Assembly: GCA_026826555.1 (NCBI GenBank) | Contig: JAKSZT010021121.1 | Coordinates: 1,124,470-1,188,469, forward strand | Length of the DNA: 64,000 nucleotides | Reading direction: 5' to 3' | Source: Tolypeutes matacus | Taxonomy: Eukaryota; Chordata; Mammalia; Cingulata; Chlamyphoridae | Made by a program: the position numbers and the translations under genes | Part shown: one piece after another, positions 55,487 to 64,000 of the stretch | Layout of the letters: every line of letters begins with the position of its first letter | How positions within the stretch are numbered: the first letter of the stretch is position 1 | The notes under the pieces: model-generated | What the model was told of the DNA's origin: nothing | Database searches by the model: none | What the model saw: only the letters and a program-made list of their open reading frames with translations

Positions 55487-55734
55487 GTAAGTTCCCCTTC
55501 TCTATCTCCCCATATACCTCCCATATACCTCCACCACCATGTTTTGGTCCCCACCCATCTGAAAGGATGGATGGGCCAGGCTAGCTCCCCTTGCTGAGAA
55601 TCCCTATGTACCTGGAGGACATGAGGTCTTGGGCAATGTTTTCCAGCCCTCCTGGCACCCTCTGTGGGCACCTGAGACCCGAAGCAGAGGATGATTCATT
55701 GCTGAACAGGCTATTAATGCTCAAGTTGGGGCTG
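55487..55734. other. unassigned; candidate intron start after the 44-nt exon
   Basis: Pyrimidine-rich with repeated ctcccatatacctc-like words at 55511-55535. No repeat recognised. Confidence 0.25.
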
Positions 55735-56035
55735 TCTTAGGGCTGAAACATAAGACCCTGAACCGAAAGACTCAGGTTTGAATCCCAGCTCTGCTGTGGC
55801 ATTGTAGACTCCAGGGGGCGCCAGCCTCATGGTCTTCTGGAATTCAGTGTGAATGGGGCCTCCCAGAGTCGTGGAACTTGTGGGGTCCTTGCTGGGTGAG
55901 TGCAAGATCGTCAGCTTCTCTCTGCCTCCTTTTCCTCTTCTCTGAATTTGGAATAACCTCCGTTCCTAGCTTGAAAAGAGCTATTGTGAGGATTAAATGA
56001 GATGACTCTTGTAAAACGTTTAGCGCAGGGATTTT
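55735..56035 (+). repeat. MIR SINE split by about 100 bp
   Basis: 'aggtttgaatcccagctctg' at 55771-55790 is the MIR B-box region. 'ttgtgaggattaaatgagat' at 55984-56003 is its 3' half. About 100 bp of unrelated sequence lies between, perhaps an insertion or a pair of separate MIR pieces. Confidence 0.6.
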
Positions 56036-56825
56036 TTTCTTAGAGCTGTTTGGGGATGAGTGTGACAAATTTACCAAAGATTAGTTGGAACAGTAATAGG
56101 AATTTTCATGATCATATACCTTTGAAGTCCAGGTGGAATTTCTCTCCTCCCTCTCTTCCTCCTCCTCACCCTCTCCCACCAACTCTGCTTGTCTATGTGT
56201 TGACTTCATTTTTCAGCAGGCAGAGATGGTCTTGGTAATACCAGGCATACGCAGTCCTGTTGCTAGTGATCTCAGCCAATGAGAATGCCTCTTCCTTCAT
56301 AGCTTAAGCAAAAGTCCCAGGGATGACTTTCATTGGCCCACCAAGGGTCATGTGCTCATCTCCTGAACCAGTCACTCTTCCTGGGGGAGAGGGGGATGGA
56401 ATACTCTGATTAGCCAGGTGGGGCTGATGTCATCACCCATGAAGCTGGCGGTGGAGGGAAGGGAGGTGATTCTCAGAGGAAAGGTGGGATGTCCTTACCA
56501 AAGAAGGGAGAAAGAGCAGACTGGCCCCAGGAGGGCATGGCTCCCTGAGACATGCATATACATAAAGTCTGGAATAAGCTCCAGGGTCATGTAGTAGCGC
56601 TGGGCTCCGGCCGTGAATGTCAAGCAGAGGAGTTTAGCCCTGGGCATACCAGTTCTGTCAAATTTTAATAGATTTTCTGGTGGGGGAAAATGGGTTCTAT
56701 GACCAAATAAGTTTGGAGGACAATGAGTTAACAAAGTCAAACAGGTTTCTTTGCTATGGGACTTTTCAGAGTCTTTAATGTGCTAATGCACGGGTTTGGG
56801 AATATCCTAGAGAAAGATGGGAACG
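56036..56825. other. unassigned; old repeat traces at 56.26-56.46 kb
   Basis: 56260-56460 ('tctcagccaatgagaatgcc', 'atggaatactctgattagcc') resembles an old interspersed repeat that I cannot name. No coding feature. Confidence 0.3.
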
Positions 56826-56916
56826 CCATGTTTCTCAAACTTACTTAACCAAGGAACCCTTTTATTGAAGTTGATCTCATGGAATGAGTGTTCTTTAAAA
56901 CATACTTTAGGAAACC
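56826..56916. mobile_element. short hAT-type DNA relic
   Basis: 'catgtttctcaaacttactt' then aaccaaggaacccttttatt, and 'aacatactttaggaaacc' at the end, resembles a hAT MER-type element with inverted ends. Confidence 0.5.
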
Positions 56917-57171
56917 AAGGGGAGCTGTTGAAGTTCTTGGAGCCGAGGAGAAATGTGAACACCTTCGTGCTTCAGGAAGCTCACCCTGGCAGCTTTTTGC
57001 AGGGCAGGTTGGAGGGGCAGGATGGAGGCAACTAGAGCAAGCTGGAGGTCACCGTGAGCCCTGCAGCCCGACACAGCCTGGCCCCATCCTTCTCTCTGGC
57101 CTCATCACATATCAGTCTCCCCCTTGTCACTCTGTTTTAGCCGCCCCGACCTTCTCTCTAAACCGAGGATC

Positions 57172-57278
57172 TGAGGGCCAGATAGTAACATCTCAACTCT
57201 GCCATTGTCATGTGAAAGCAGCCATCCATAGGCAGCAGGTAAATACAGAGATGGCTGTAGTTTGGCAGCCCCTGGCCT
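57172..57278 (+). mobile_element. hAT-type relic with internal deletions
   Basis: 'gagggccagatagtaacatc', 'tcaactctgccattgtcatg' and 'aaagcagccatccataggca' match a common MER-type hAT element ('aagggccagatagtaaatat', 'caactctgccgttgtagc'). Confidence 0.65.
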
Positions 57279-57292
57279 AAACTGACTCCTGC

Positions 57293-57735
57293 CTGAGGTC
57301 CTTTGCAGCTGCTACTCCCTTTGCCTGGAATGTTCTTTCCTCTGATCTTTCACGCTTGGGATTGTTTCATCATTCAGGTCTCAGATGGGGCATCACCTCA
57401 GAGTAGCTTTCCCTGACGCCCCCATTCATGATTGATGCCCCTGTTACCCTCCACCCCAGCCTGAGGCCTGTGTCCTTTAGAGCCTGTTTATACTCTTTTT
57501 TTTTTTTTTTTTTTACCGGGAGGTACCGGGGATCGAACCCCGGTCTCTCTATATGGTAGACGGACGCCGAACCTCTTGAGCCACATCCGTTTCCCTGTTT
57601 ATACTCTTTAATTATTCCATTTATTTGCCCTTTTTTTCTGTCTCTCTCCTAGAGTGTCAGCTCCATAAGGGACTGTGTCTGTCTTGTTTTCTGCTGTGGT
57701 CCTAGCAGGTGCTCAGTAAATGCTTATGGGATGCA
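57293..57735 (+). mobile_element. L2 LINE 3' region split by a DAS SINE
   Basis: 'tgcagctgctactccctttg', 'cctggaatgttctttcctct', 'agagtagctttccctgacgc' before the SINE and 'cagctccataagggactgtg', 'tcttgttttctgctgtggtc', 'ctagcaggtgctcagtaaat' after it belong to one L2 in sense. Confidence 0.85.
57499..57593 (-). mobile_element. tRNA-only DAS SINE with 16-bp TSD
   Basis: Poly-T, then 'accgggaggtaccggggatc' and the reversed head to 'cttgagccacatccgtttcc'. A perfect 16-bp repeat, cctgtttatactcttt, flanks it at 57483-57498 and 57594-57609. It is the same short class as 10065-10154. Confidence 0.95.
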
Positions 57736-57959
57736 TACAGCAAAGGGGATGGGAGAAGAAGTGGGAATGACCTGGCAGCAGAGGGTGTGGGCTGGCATGG
57801 GGGAGCATAGCCCAGAGACAGCTGAGGGGAACGGCCTGGCTTGGACCTATGGATGCCAGCAGTGACCCCTGTGGCCAGCAGCGGCCAAGCACCTTGTGGC
57901 TCTCTCCTGGGCCCCTGGTAGCAGGATTTTGCATAAGAAGAGTATAAGATGCTAGAGCA
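57736..57959. other. unassigned
   Basis: G-rich. No repeat or gene recognised. Confidence 0.25.
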
Positions 57960-58490
57960 GGAGTCCCAAGATCACGCCCAGTCTGAGAGGAGTCACTGGG
58001 AGGACTCACAGGACTCGGCATATAGTTGTACTCACGGCTAAGATTTATTACAGCAAAAGGACATGAAGCAAAATCAGCAAAGGGAAATGCCACACAGGGT
58101 GAAGTCCAGGAGAGACCAGGCACAAGCTTCCACACAGGACGCGCTTCCACACAGGACACGCTTAACTCTCAAGCTGCGAGCTGGGCACATGTGGTAAAAT
58201 GTCTAGTCGGGAAGCTCATTAGACGCTCATTAGTGCCTCAGTTTTTATGGGGGCTGGTCACATAGGCACCCTCTGCTCAGCGCATTACAACATTCCAGAC
58301 TCCCAGAAGGAAAGCGGGTGTTCAGCAAAACCGTGTTGTGCAGCAGTTTGAGCACAGTGAGCCTCACGTATCATTTAGTGGGTGGGAAGCCTCCCAATCC
58401 AAGTTCCCCAGTGTCACGCAGGGGCCAATCTCGCAAGCAGCCTTTCTGTCAGCAGTCAGGCCTGCTACGTTAACTCCTTTCTGCGCAGAT
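57960..58490 (-). mobile_element. LTR fragment of an old endogenous retroelement
   Basis: The stretch resembles an ancient solo LTR read backward: 'gggaggactcacaggactcg', 'tagttgtactcacggctaag', 'gggggctggtcacataggca', 'ttccagactcccagaaggaa' and 'gcaggcctgctacgttaact'-like words near the end. A reversed polyadenylation signal lies in 'aagatttattacagc' at about 58041-58055. A 17-bp tandem duplication is at 58127-58160. There is no internal viral coding sequence beside it. The subfamily (ERVL-like) is uncertain. Confidence 0.65.
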
Positions 58491-58569
58491 GTTGTGGGGC
58501 GGTGGGGGTCTTGACTGGCAGTGCTGGGAAATGCTTCCTGGATCAGAGCGCCTGCCTCAGAAAGGGTCT
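58491..58569. other. unassigned
   Basis: Short spacer, nothing recognised. Confidence 0.25.
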
Positions 58570-58715
58570 CAGAGTTGGTCTACTCCCACCCTCTCGTACA
58601 GATGAGGAGACCGAGGCCTCTGGGGGACGGCCCCTGCTCAGGGTCACACGATGAGTGAGTGCCTGGGTCAGGTCTTGAACCTGCCAGAGCCAGGTGTTTT
58701 TTTCTGCTCATCGAT
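58570..58715 (-). repeat. MIR-like fragment, antisense
   Basis: 'acagatgaggagaccgaggc' and 'gctcagggtcacacgatgag' are the reversed MIR core. Confidence 0.7.
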
Positions 58716-58834
58716 GCCGTGCTTGAGTGATGGTCTAGTAAGCCTCCCCGGCCTTCCTCCCACGATTTTGAGCTCCTACTAGGTTAGGCCCAGTGCTGTG
58801 AGCTATAAACCCAGATGGATTAGATGTTGATTTG

Positions 58835-58905
58835 TTTACCCAACAGACATTGGAGTGTCTGCTCCGTGGCTCCAGCAGTGAGCAGAGACACAAAGCTCCA
58901 TGCCC
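58835..58905 (-). repeat. L2 3' end fragment, antisense
   Basis: 'acccaacagacattggagtg' and 'ctccagcagtgagcagagac' resemble the antisense L2 end. Confidence 0.5.
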
Positions 58906-59344
58906 TCCTCATCCCTCTCACGTAGTTGTGGTCCTTTCCCTCGCTCCCCACGTACGGATCTCTCCCCAGCCTGTATCTCTACCTGGTGATTGGCCAGGGG
59001 ACAGCAGGTAGGTTTCCTGTAGTGGTACTGGCTGCCTCTAATTTAGGATTAGCAGCCCAAGGCTACCCTTAGAGGGAGAAGAACCCTGGGAGCGATTAGA
59101 GATGCCTGTCCCAGTCGGGAGGGGACGGGTAGCTTGTGCGCCATCTCTTTACCCTCCCCAGCTAGCCTTGCCTTGAATATACTCAGTGATGAAGCTCCAT
59201 GTTATTACTCCTGTGACAGAATATAGACCAAGAACAGTCAGCCCAAACCTTAGGGCTGCGTGTGACCTTAGGGTCATGTGTAACATGAAGCATAAAGAAA
59301 GTTTTGAATATTGACTACCATGTCTGATCAACACCTTCATGCCA
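58906..59344. other. unassigned
   Basis: No repeat or gene recognised. Confidence 0.25.
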
Positions 59345-59575
59345 GGCTCTGAGCTTAAGTAATTTACACATATTTATTATTAATTTATTTGATCTTTATA
59401 ACAACCCTGTGAGGGAAGTACTTTTATTATTCCCATTTTAAGGATGAGGAAGCCGAGGCACAGAGGTTTACAGGCCTAACCACGCAGTTGTAGGAATCCA
59501 GCAGCAGAGCCAGGACATCTGCCCAGATCTGATGTTTCTGAAGTGTGTATGCCTAACCATTGCGCTCTCCTGCTT
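59345..59575 (-). repeat. MIR SINE, nearly full length
   Basis: 'gatctttataacaaccctgt', 'cattttaaggatgaggaagc', 'cagcagcagagccaggacat' and 'gcctaaccattgcgctctcc' cover the reversed MIR. Confidence 0.88.
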
Positions 59576-60539
59576 CTCCGCGTGACCTGATCAGTTAAGC
59601 AAGATACAGGTGCCTGTTAACAGGCCAGGGAGCAGGCAGTCAGCTGTGGGATGAGGATGTCAAAAAGGCAGGGTCCCCAGAGGGGCTCACAAGTGAGTTT
59701 ATGTTGATTTGGTGCTTAAAACCAACAGGACATCCTTGGAAAGAGCAAAGCAGTATTATTTCATAGTGACCCAGTGTCCAGTCTAAGAAGTCAGTTGTGT
59801 GTTCAGTGTCAGGAAAATATTAGTGTCAGCCTGTGCTGATGCCACCAATGAATTTACCCTGACCCTTGGGTTTGATTGGCCAGGTGGGGTTAGAGTTGTA
59901 GATACTTTGCAGTGTTGGAGCTCGTTTAGTCACTCCTCCAGATGGGGAAACAAACATCCTGATAGTCCCTTAGAGTTAGGCTGGATGGCCTTGGTCAGGA
60001 GGGACCTCAGAGGACCCCCCGGCCACCTGATGGGGGCCTCTCTCCCAGCCCTACCACAGCATGCTCTTTTATTACCCCAAGGCCCGCTTTCCTCCCTGCA
60101 CCTTCCTTTTGGCCCAGAACACATGATCTTGTTACTTCTCCAGACGGCCTCTGGCTAAACCCCAAAACCAACAGCATGGGCTGCTAAGGAATTAGTGTTA
60201 AATTGAGGGGGACAAGGAGAGGTGGGGTTTCTGATCCTAAGAAACATCTGAGTTTGGTTTGTTTACTTCCCTGTAACCCAACCTGGGTTGCTTTTACAAG
60301 ACCAGTGATCCCAGCACTTGAGATTATTGGTGATCTGCTAGGCAGGTCACAGATCACGTAGCACAAATGCACCCAAACCTCACTTATCCTCAGAAGAATG
60401 GGGGCCGTGGGGCCTGACTATAGGCAGTTCGTAAGGAAATGCAGTTGTTAGGATCAAGCAAATGTAGCTACAGGAACTAGCCTAGCATCCTACTAGATCA
60501 GTTGGAATGAAGAATTCGGCCTTTTTTAGTCAGTTGAAG
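59576..60539. other. unassigned
   Basis: No gene or repeat recognised. A 119-codon frame at 59799-60158 has no domain. Confidence 0.25.
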
Positions 60540-60640
60540 TTTTTCAGTGCCGGAAGGGCTCTGTAGATGTAATCTAGTCCAACCCTATCGTTTTGGAGAT
60601 AAGGAAAACAGGATAGAAGCGGTGAAGGGGCTTATTTGTT
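60540..60640 (-). repeat. MIR-related fragment
   Basis: 'gccggaagggctctgtagat' then gtaatctagtccaaccctat resembles a common mammalian MIR-related motif, in the orientation of a reversed MIR. Confidence 0.5.
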
Positions 60641-60721
60641 CACTGTGTGTACCAGTGTCCTAACAAGCATACAAGATCTTGTAGACAGGGAGGTTGGGGA
60701 GTAGAAATTCATAAGACCAAC

Positions 60722-61300
60722 CTCATTCATTCATTCTACAAATACTGAGTGCCCACTGTGTGCCGACTCCTGTCCTGGGGCGTGGAGATATAGTGGCGAA
60801 CAAACTAGACAGCATCCCTGTCCCTGTGGAGCTGGCATTCTCGTGGGAATGGAGGGACTATAATAAGTAAGTAAAATATTTGAAATGTCAGGTGCTAAAA
60901 TGTGCTATGGGGATAAAAGCAGAGAGGGGTGTTGCCTTTTAAATTTGAGCCGTCAGGAAAAGCATGACCTTCTTGAGAAGGTAACACTTGAACAAGGATC
61001 TGAAGGAGGTGAGGACCTGAACCAGGCAGTCTTCTGGGGGAAGCTTATTCCAGGCAAGGGAGCAGCAGGTGCAAAAGCCCTGGGGCCAGAGCATGTAATC
61101 GCCTTGAAGCAACATCAGGAGGCCAGTATGACAGTGTAGGGCCTTGGAGGCTGTTGTGATGACTTTGGCTGTTACTCTGCCTAAGAAGGGTAGCCCTTGG
61201 AGATTTTGAGCAGAGGAGTGACATGGTATGACTTAGGTTTTTAAAAAGGCTCATTCTGTCTACCAGGGGGAGAGTAAACTTCAGGGGGTGGGGCAAGAAG
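60722..61300 (-). mobile_element. L2 LINE 3' region, antisense
   Basis: About 580 bp of antisense L2: 'tactgagtgcccactgtgtg', 'gagatatagtggcgaacaaa', 'agaaggtaacacttgaacaa', 'gcagcaggtgcaaaagccct' and 'tgagcagaggagtgacatgg'. No frame is preserved. Confidence 0.9.
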
Positions 61301-61569
61301 AGAAATGTTCTAAGAGTTCAGGACAGGCAGGACTGTAGAAAGTGAACTGGGAAGTGAGTTTCTGCAAGGACATTTTTTAGGCCTGGGGAATCCAGTTCAG
61401 CAAAGCAGCATGTGAGTCCTGCATCCAAATCAGCCCAGCTTTCTGCTTGGACCTGGGAAAGCCCCATAATTCCTGTGGCTCCCACTCTCCAGGCGCACCC
61501 TGCATCCCCCAGGACCAGGCAGCTTGGTACCTGGTGGGAGGGCCCAGACCGCTGGGTGTGGACCCTGGA
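61301..61569. other. unassigned
   Basis: Short stretch, nothing recognised. Confidence 0.25.
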
Positions 61570-61762
61570 GCTGTCCACTGCCTGGCTGTGGGACCTCGGG
61601 CTAGTCCCTTAGTCTCCCGGCACTCCAGCTTCCTCGCCTGTGAGTGAGGGTAATCTTAGTACCTCCTTCTCAGTGTTGTCAGTGAGGCTGGAATGTAATC
61701 ATCTGTGTATACCCTTAGCACAGAGCCTGGCCCATAGTAGGTGTTCAGTAAACACTCAGTTT
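61570..61762 (+). repeat. MIR SINE
   Basis: 'tggctgtgggacctcgggct', 'agcttcctcgcctgtgagtg' and 'cagagcctggcccatagtag' follow MIR in sense. Confidence 0.78.
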
Positions 61763-61889
61763 TTATCCCCACCATCACCACCACGGTGGATTTCCATCCC
61801 TAGAAGGAGATGGCAGCAGGATGGCAATTGATTTCTCATAGAACCTGGGCGTCGGAGAGAGGACGGGAGGGAGGGGTGAGGGTGTGGAA

Positions 61890-62050
61890 GGAGCTAATAT
61901 TTGTTGAGTGCCTACCACAACACCCTTACTGTGTCTTGCTGTTTATACACATCTCATTAGAACCTACTGGCAGCCTTCCGAGGTAGCCATTGATACCCTT
62001 CTTTTTCAGAGGGATAAACTTGCCAAGGTCACCCAGATGGCTTTGGACCT
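61890..62050 (-). repeat. MIR SINE, antisense
   Basis: 'gctaatatttgttgagtgcc', 'tactggcagccttccgaggt' and 'cttgccaaggtcacccagat' follow the reversed MIR. It pairs with the sense MIR before it. Confidence 0.75.
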
Positions 62051-62129
62051 GGCTGAGTCTTGCCCTTTAAGCCAGGCTTTTTCATCAATGGAATATGTGT
62101 GCGCTCAGATAACCACATGTGCAAGTTGC

Positions 62130-62760
62130 AGAATGATTTTTTAAGTAATACCTTCTTGCTGTAACATGTTGCTTTTCAGCAGTAGAATTAAAGGAGCCCC
62201 AAACAAAGTAACTTCATTTGCACAAAAATTCACAGCACTAGGCCTAATGCTAGTCAGCGACCAGCGTGGTTTCAGCAGAACAAATGACTCGAGCTCTGGA
62301 TGTGTTTTAGTCAGGATGCATCTTCGTCTTGACTCTAGGCTTATGTCCCCGTGATTGGAGCTCAGCGTTGATTTCCTGAAATGTATATTCTCACCCTGCC
62401 AAGCTTTGGGCAAAGTTTAGCCACAAATTCATAAATCGAAGGCTGCCTTGGGGGGTTCATTTATTCATTCCGAAAGGGCCATTTGCTTTTTGGTGGACAC
62501 AGTTCACATTCCACTTAATCAGTTACTCTTAAACCGATACTTTGAAAATAGTGCAGATTCCCGGCGATTCAGACGCGCCCTTAGGTTTGCCCTCTGGAGA
62601 CAGCCACAGAAATGCAAACTACAGTTCACCCGCATCAAACTCCAGCAACCATTTTTGTCAAATGGCGCCATCGTTCTCGAGCTTGAGCTGGTCCTGCAAA
62701 AGGAAATGAATGGGGTCTCGGGACCTCCGCTCGGCCCACCTACCCAGCACAAGCCTCCCA
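62130..62760. promoter_or_regulatory. candidate conserved non-coding element
   Basis: About 630 bp without recognised repeats and with balanced composition. Words include 'acttcatttgcacaaaaatt' (a third copy of the 12-bp word found at 51.5 kb, at 62215-62226), 'ccacaaattcataaatcgaa' and 'gattcccggcgattcagacg'. Overlapping ORFs (108 and 98 aa) are on opposite strands and show no domain. Confidence 0.3.
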
Positions 62761-63289
62761 CCTGCACACCTTGAGCACATTGAGAAAACTCTGCCTCGGA
62801 ACCTGCAGTTTTCAAATCAGAGCATTCAGGAGTCTTGACTGTCCTGAAGAAGCACAGGCTTGAGAAGAGTAACCCTGGGCCGACCTGCCCCGGTCACTTC
62901 TTGAGGCCTTTCATGACAAAGGCCCTGGACTGGAGGAAGCAGCTCAGGAAACTTCCACGTTTCACCATCTATTTGGCTCTACCAACAGAAGAGAAAATCC
63001 TCCCTGACGGCCTCGACTTCCTCCCGAGTCAGTGACAAACGTGGTGGTTGGAGATGCCGGCACACCCCACCCTGTCTTCCCTGCCATCCCACCTCCGTGG
63101 CCTGCGCTGTGTCCCCCAGCTCTCCTCGCCGTCACTGCTGCACGGAGGGTGGCCTTTTGCTTTCACAGGGGCTAAAGCATCCTATTTTCACTTACAGGGA
63201 CTCCGTTGGTAGCCTAAGAACTCATCTTGTTCATAGTTTGGCCAAACTTTTCACAATTTTAACCATCAAATGCTTGGTAGGGGTGGAAG
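62761..63289. other. unassigned
   Basis: No gene or repeat recognised. Some CpG occur but no CpG island is evident. Confidence 0.25.
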
Positions 63290-63450
63290 ACAAGAACTAG
63301 TGTTTGTCGAGTCCCGACTCCTCTGCCTGGTGCCTTGCCGGGCGTCTTACATGCATCTGTCTCCTTTTTTCTTCAAAACGGCCCATAGAGGGTTAGTGCC
63401 GACACCCCCGATTTACACAAGGAAAGCGAGATGTGGGCAGATGAGGTGGC
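63290..63450 (-). repeat. MIR SINE, antisense and decayed
   Basis: 'actagtgtttgtcgagtccc', 'gggcgtcttacatgcatctg' and 'cccccgatttacacaaggaa' follow the reversed MIR 3' half. Confidence 0.55.
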
Positions 63451-64000
63451 AGCTGGCAGCAGTCCATGCGTCTAGTTGACCTTCCCCAAACACCTAGGAG
63501 GACCGTCCCACGTGGCTAGGGGGCTTGTTTATGTGTCCACGGCCGGCGTGGCTCTAGGCAGCAAGGAGCCAGGGCTGGATGTCCAGCCACGGGTTGTGGA
63601 TGGAGCTGCCTGTGTATTAGAAAGCTCCTTCTGTCATCCGCTGCTCTGGAGGGCCCACGGGCAGAGAGTGGAAGAGACGAGGCCCAGGTATGGTATCAGG
63701 AGGGGACCAGCATGGTGGAGGGATGCCAAAGCTTTATGAGAAGGGGGCAGCGTGGGGCATGTGCTGGGCGGGAGTTTGGAGCAGGGGCATTCCTGTGGCT
63801 AAGCTTCTTTCCCCTTCATTCCAAGGGGAAAGTGGCTGGAGGGTGGGGCCCAGGCCTGGGCTTCGGAAAGCAAGGGGAAGGGATAGTTGCCTACATCACC
63901 GTTTTGGCAGGAAGCCACGTTGGCAGAGAGAAGTGGTGTGTTTATCCAGCATGGACTTGGCGACGACCTCTCTCTGTAGCTGTTGAGTTACCTGCCCTCT
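63451..64000. other. unassigned, GC-rich
   Basis: No gene or repeat recognised. Overlapping short frames continue to the window edge. Confidence 0.25.

Noticed and set aside
57960..58490. Intact endogenous retrovirus
   Set aside because: Only LTR-like sequence is present. No adjacent internal coding region and no second LTR were found.
1..64000. CRISPR array, operon or prokaryotic system
   Set aside because: No regularly spaced repeats of that type and no bacterial gene structure. The repeat content is mammalian.

Overview
This window reads as placental-mammal nuclear DNA and almost certainly comes from a nine-banded armadillo (Dasypus) or a close relative. The lineage signal is a set of seven tRNA-Ala-derived DAS-type SINE insertions: short tRNA-only units, longer units ending in an AAATAAATAAA-like tail, one dimer and one long chimera. 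Most are flanked by clear target-site duplications (TSDs). The rest is the usual mammalian mix of L1, L2, MIR, hAT-type DNA transposon relics and LTR-type fragments. There is a 10-base assembly gap at 20965-20974. I see no bacterial, phage or plasmid features.

No protein-coding gene could be recognised on either strand. The long open frames are either remnants of L1 or L2 reverse transcriptase, reads through SINEs, or simple-sequence artefacts. One 44-bp segment (55443-55486) has an unusually good branch point, acceptor and consensus donor, and is listed as a candidate exon of unknown gene. The window therefore looks like intron or intergenic sequence.

Layout: 1-6.0 kb is mixed unique sequence with L2 and MIR, including an L2 split by an antisense L1M. 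6.0-11.8 kb is an old antisense L1 carrying three DAS insertions and an L1 3'-end fragment. 11.8-20.1 kb has unique sequence, a hAT relic, a long antisense L2 split by an antisense L1, and MIRs. 20.1-28.8 kb is a nested block: an old antisense L1M holds a polypyrimidine minisatellite, a DAS SINE and a 4-kb younger sense L1 that itself carries a DAS SINE. 28.8-50.5 kb is mainly ancient MIR/L2 relics, a 645-bp unclassified repeat, a DAS dimer and islands of apparently unique sequence. 50.5-64 kb contains three AT-rich, repeat-poor stretches that look like candidate conserved non-coding elements (50.56-51.64, 53.1-53.7, 62.13-62.76 kb), the candidate exon, an LTR fragment and more L2/MIR.

Repeat family names come from my memory of consensus sequences, not from a search, so boundaries are approximate to about 10-30 bp and subfamily names are avoided where I am unsure.
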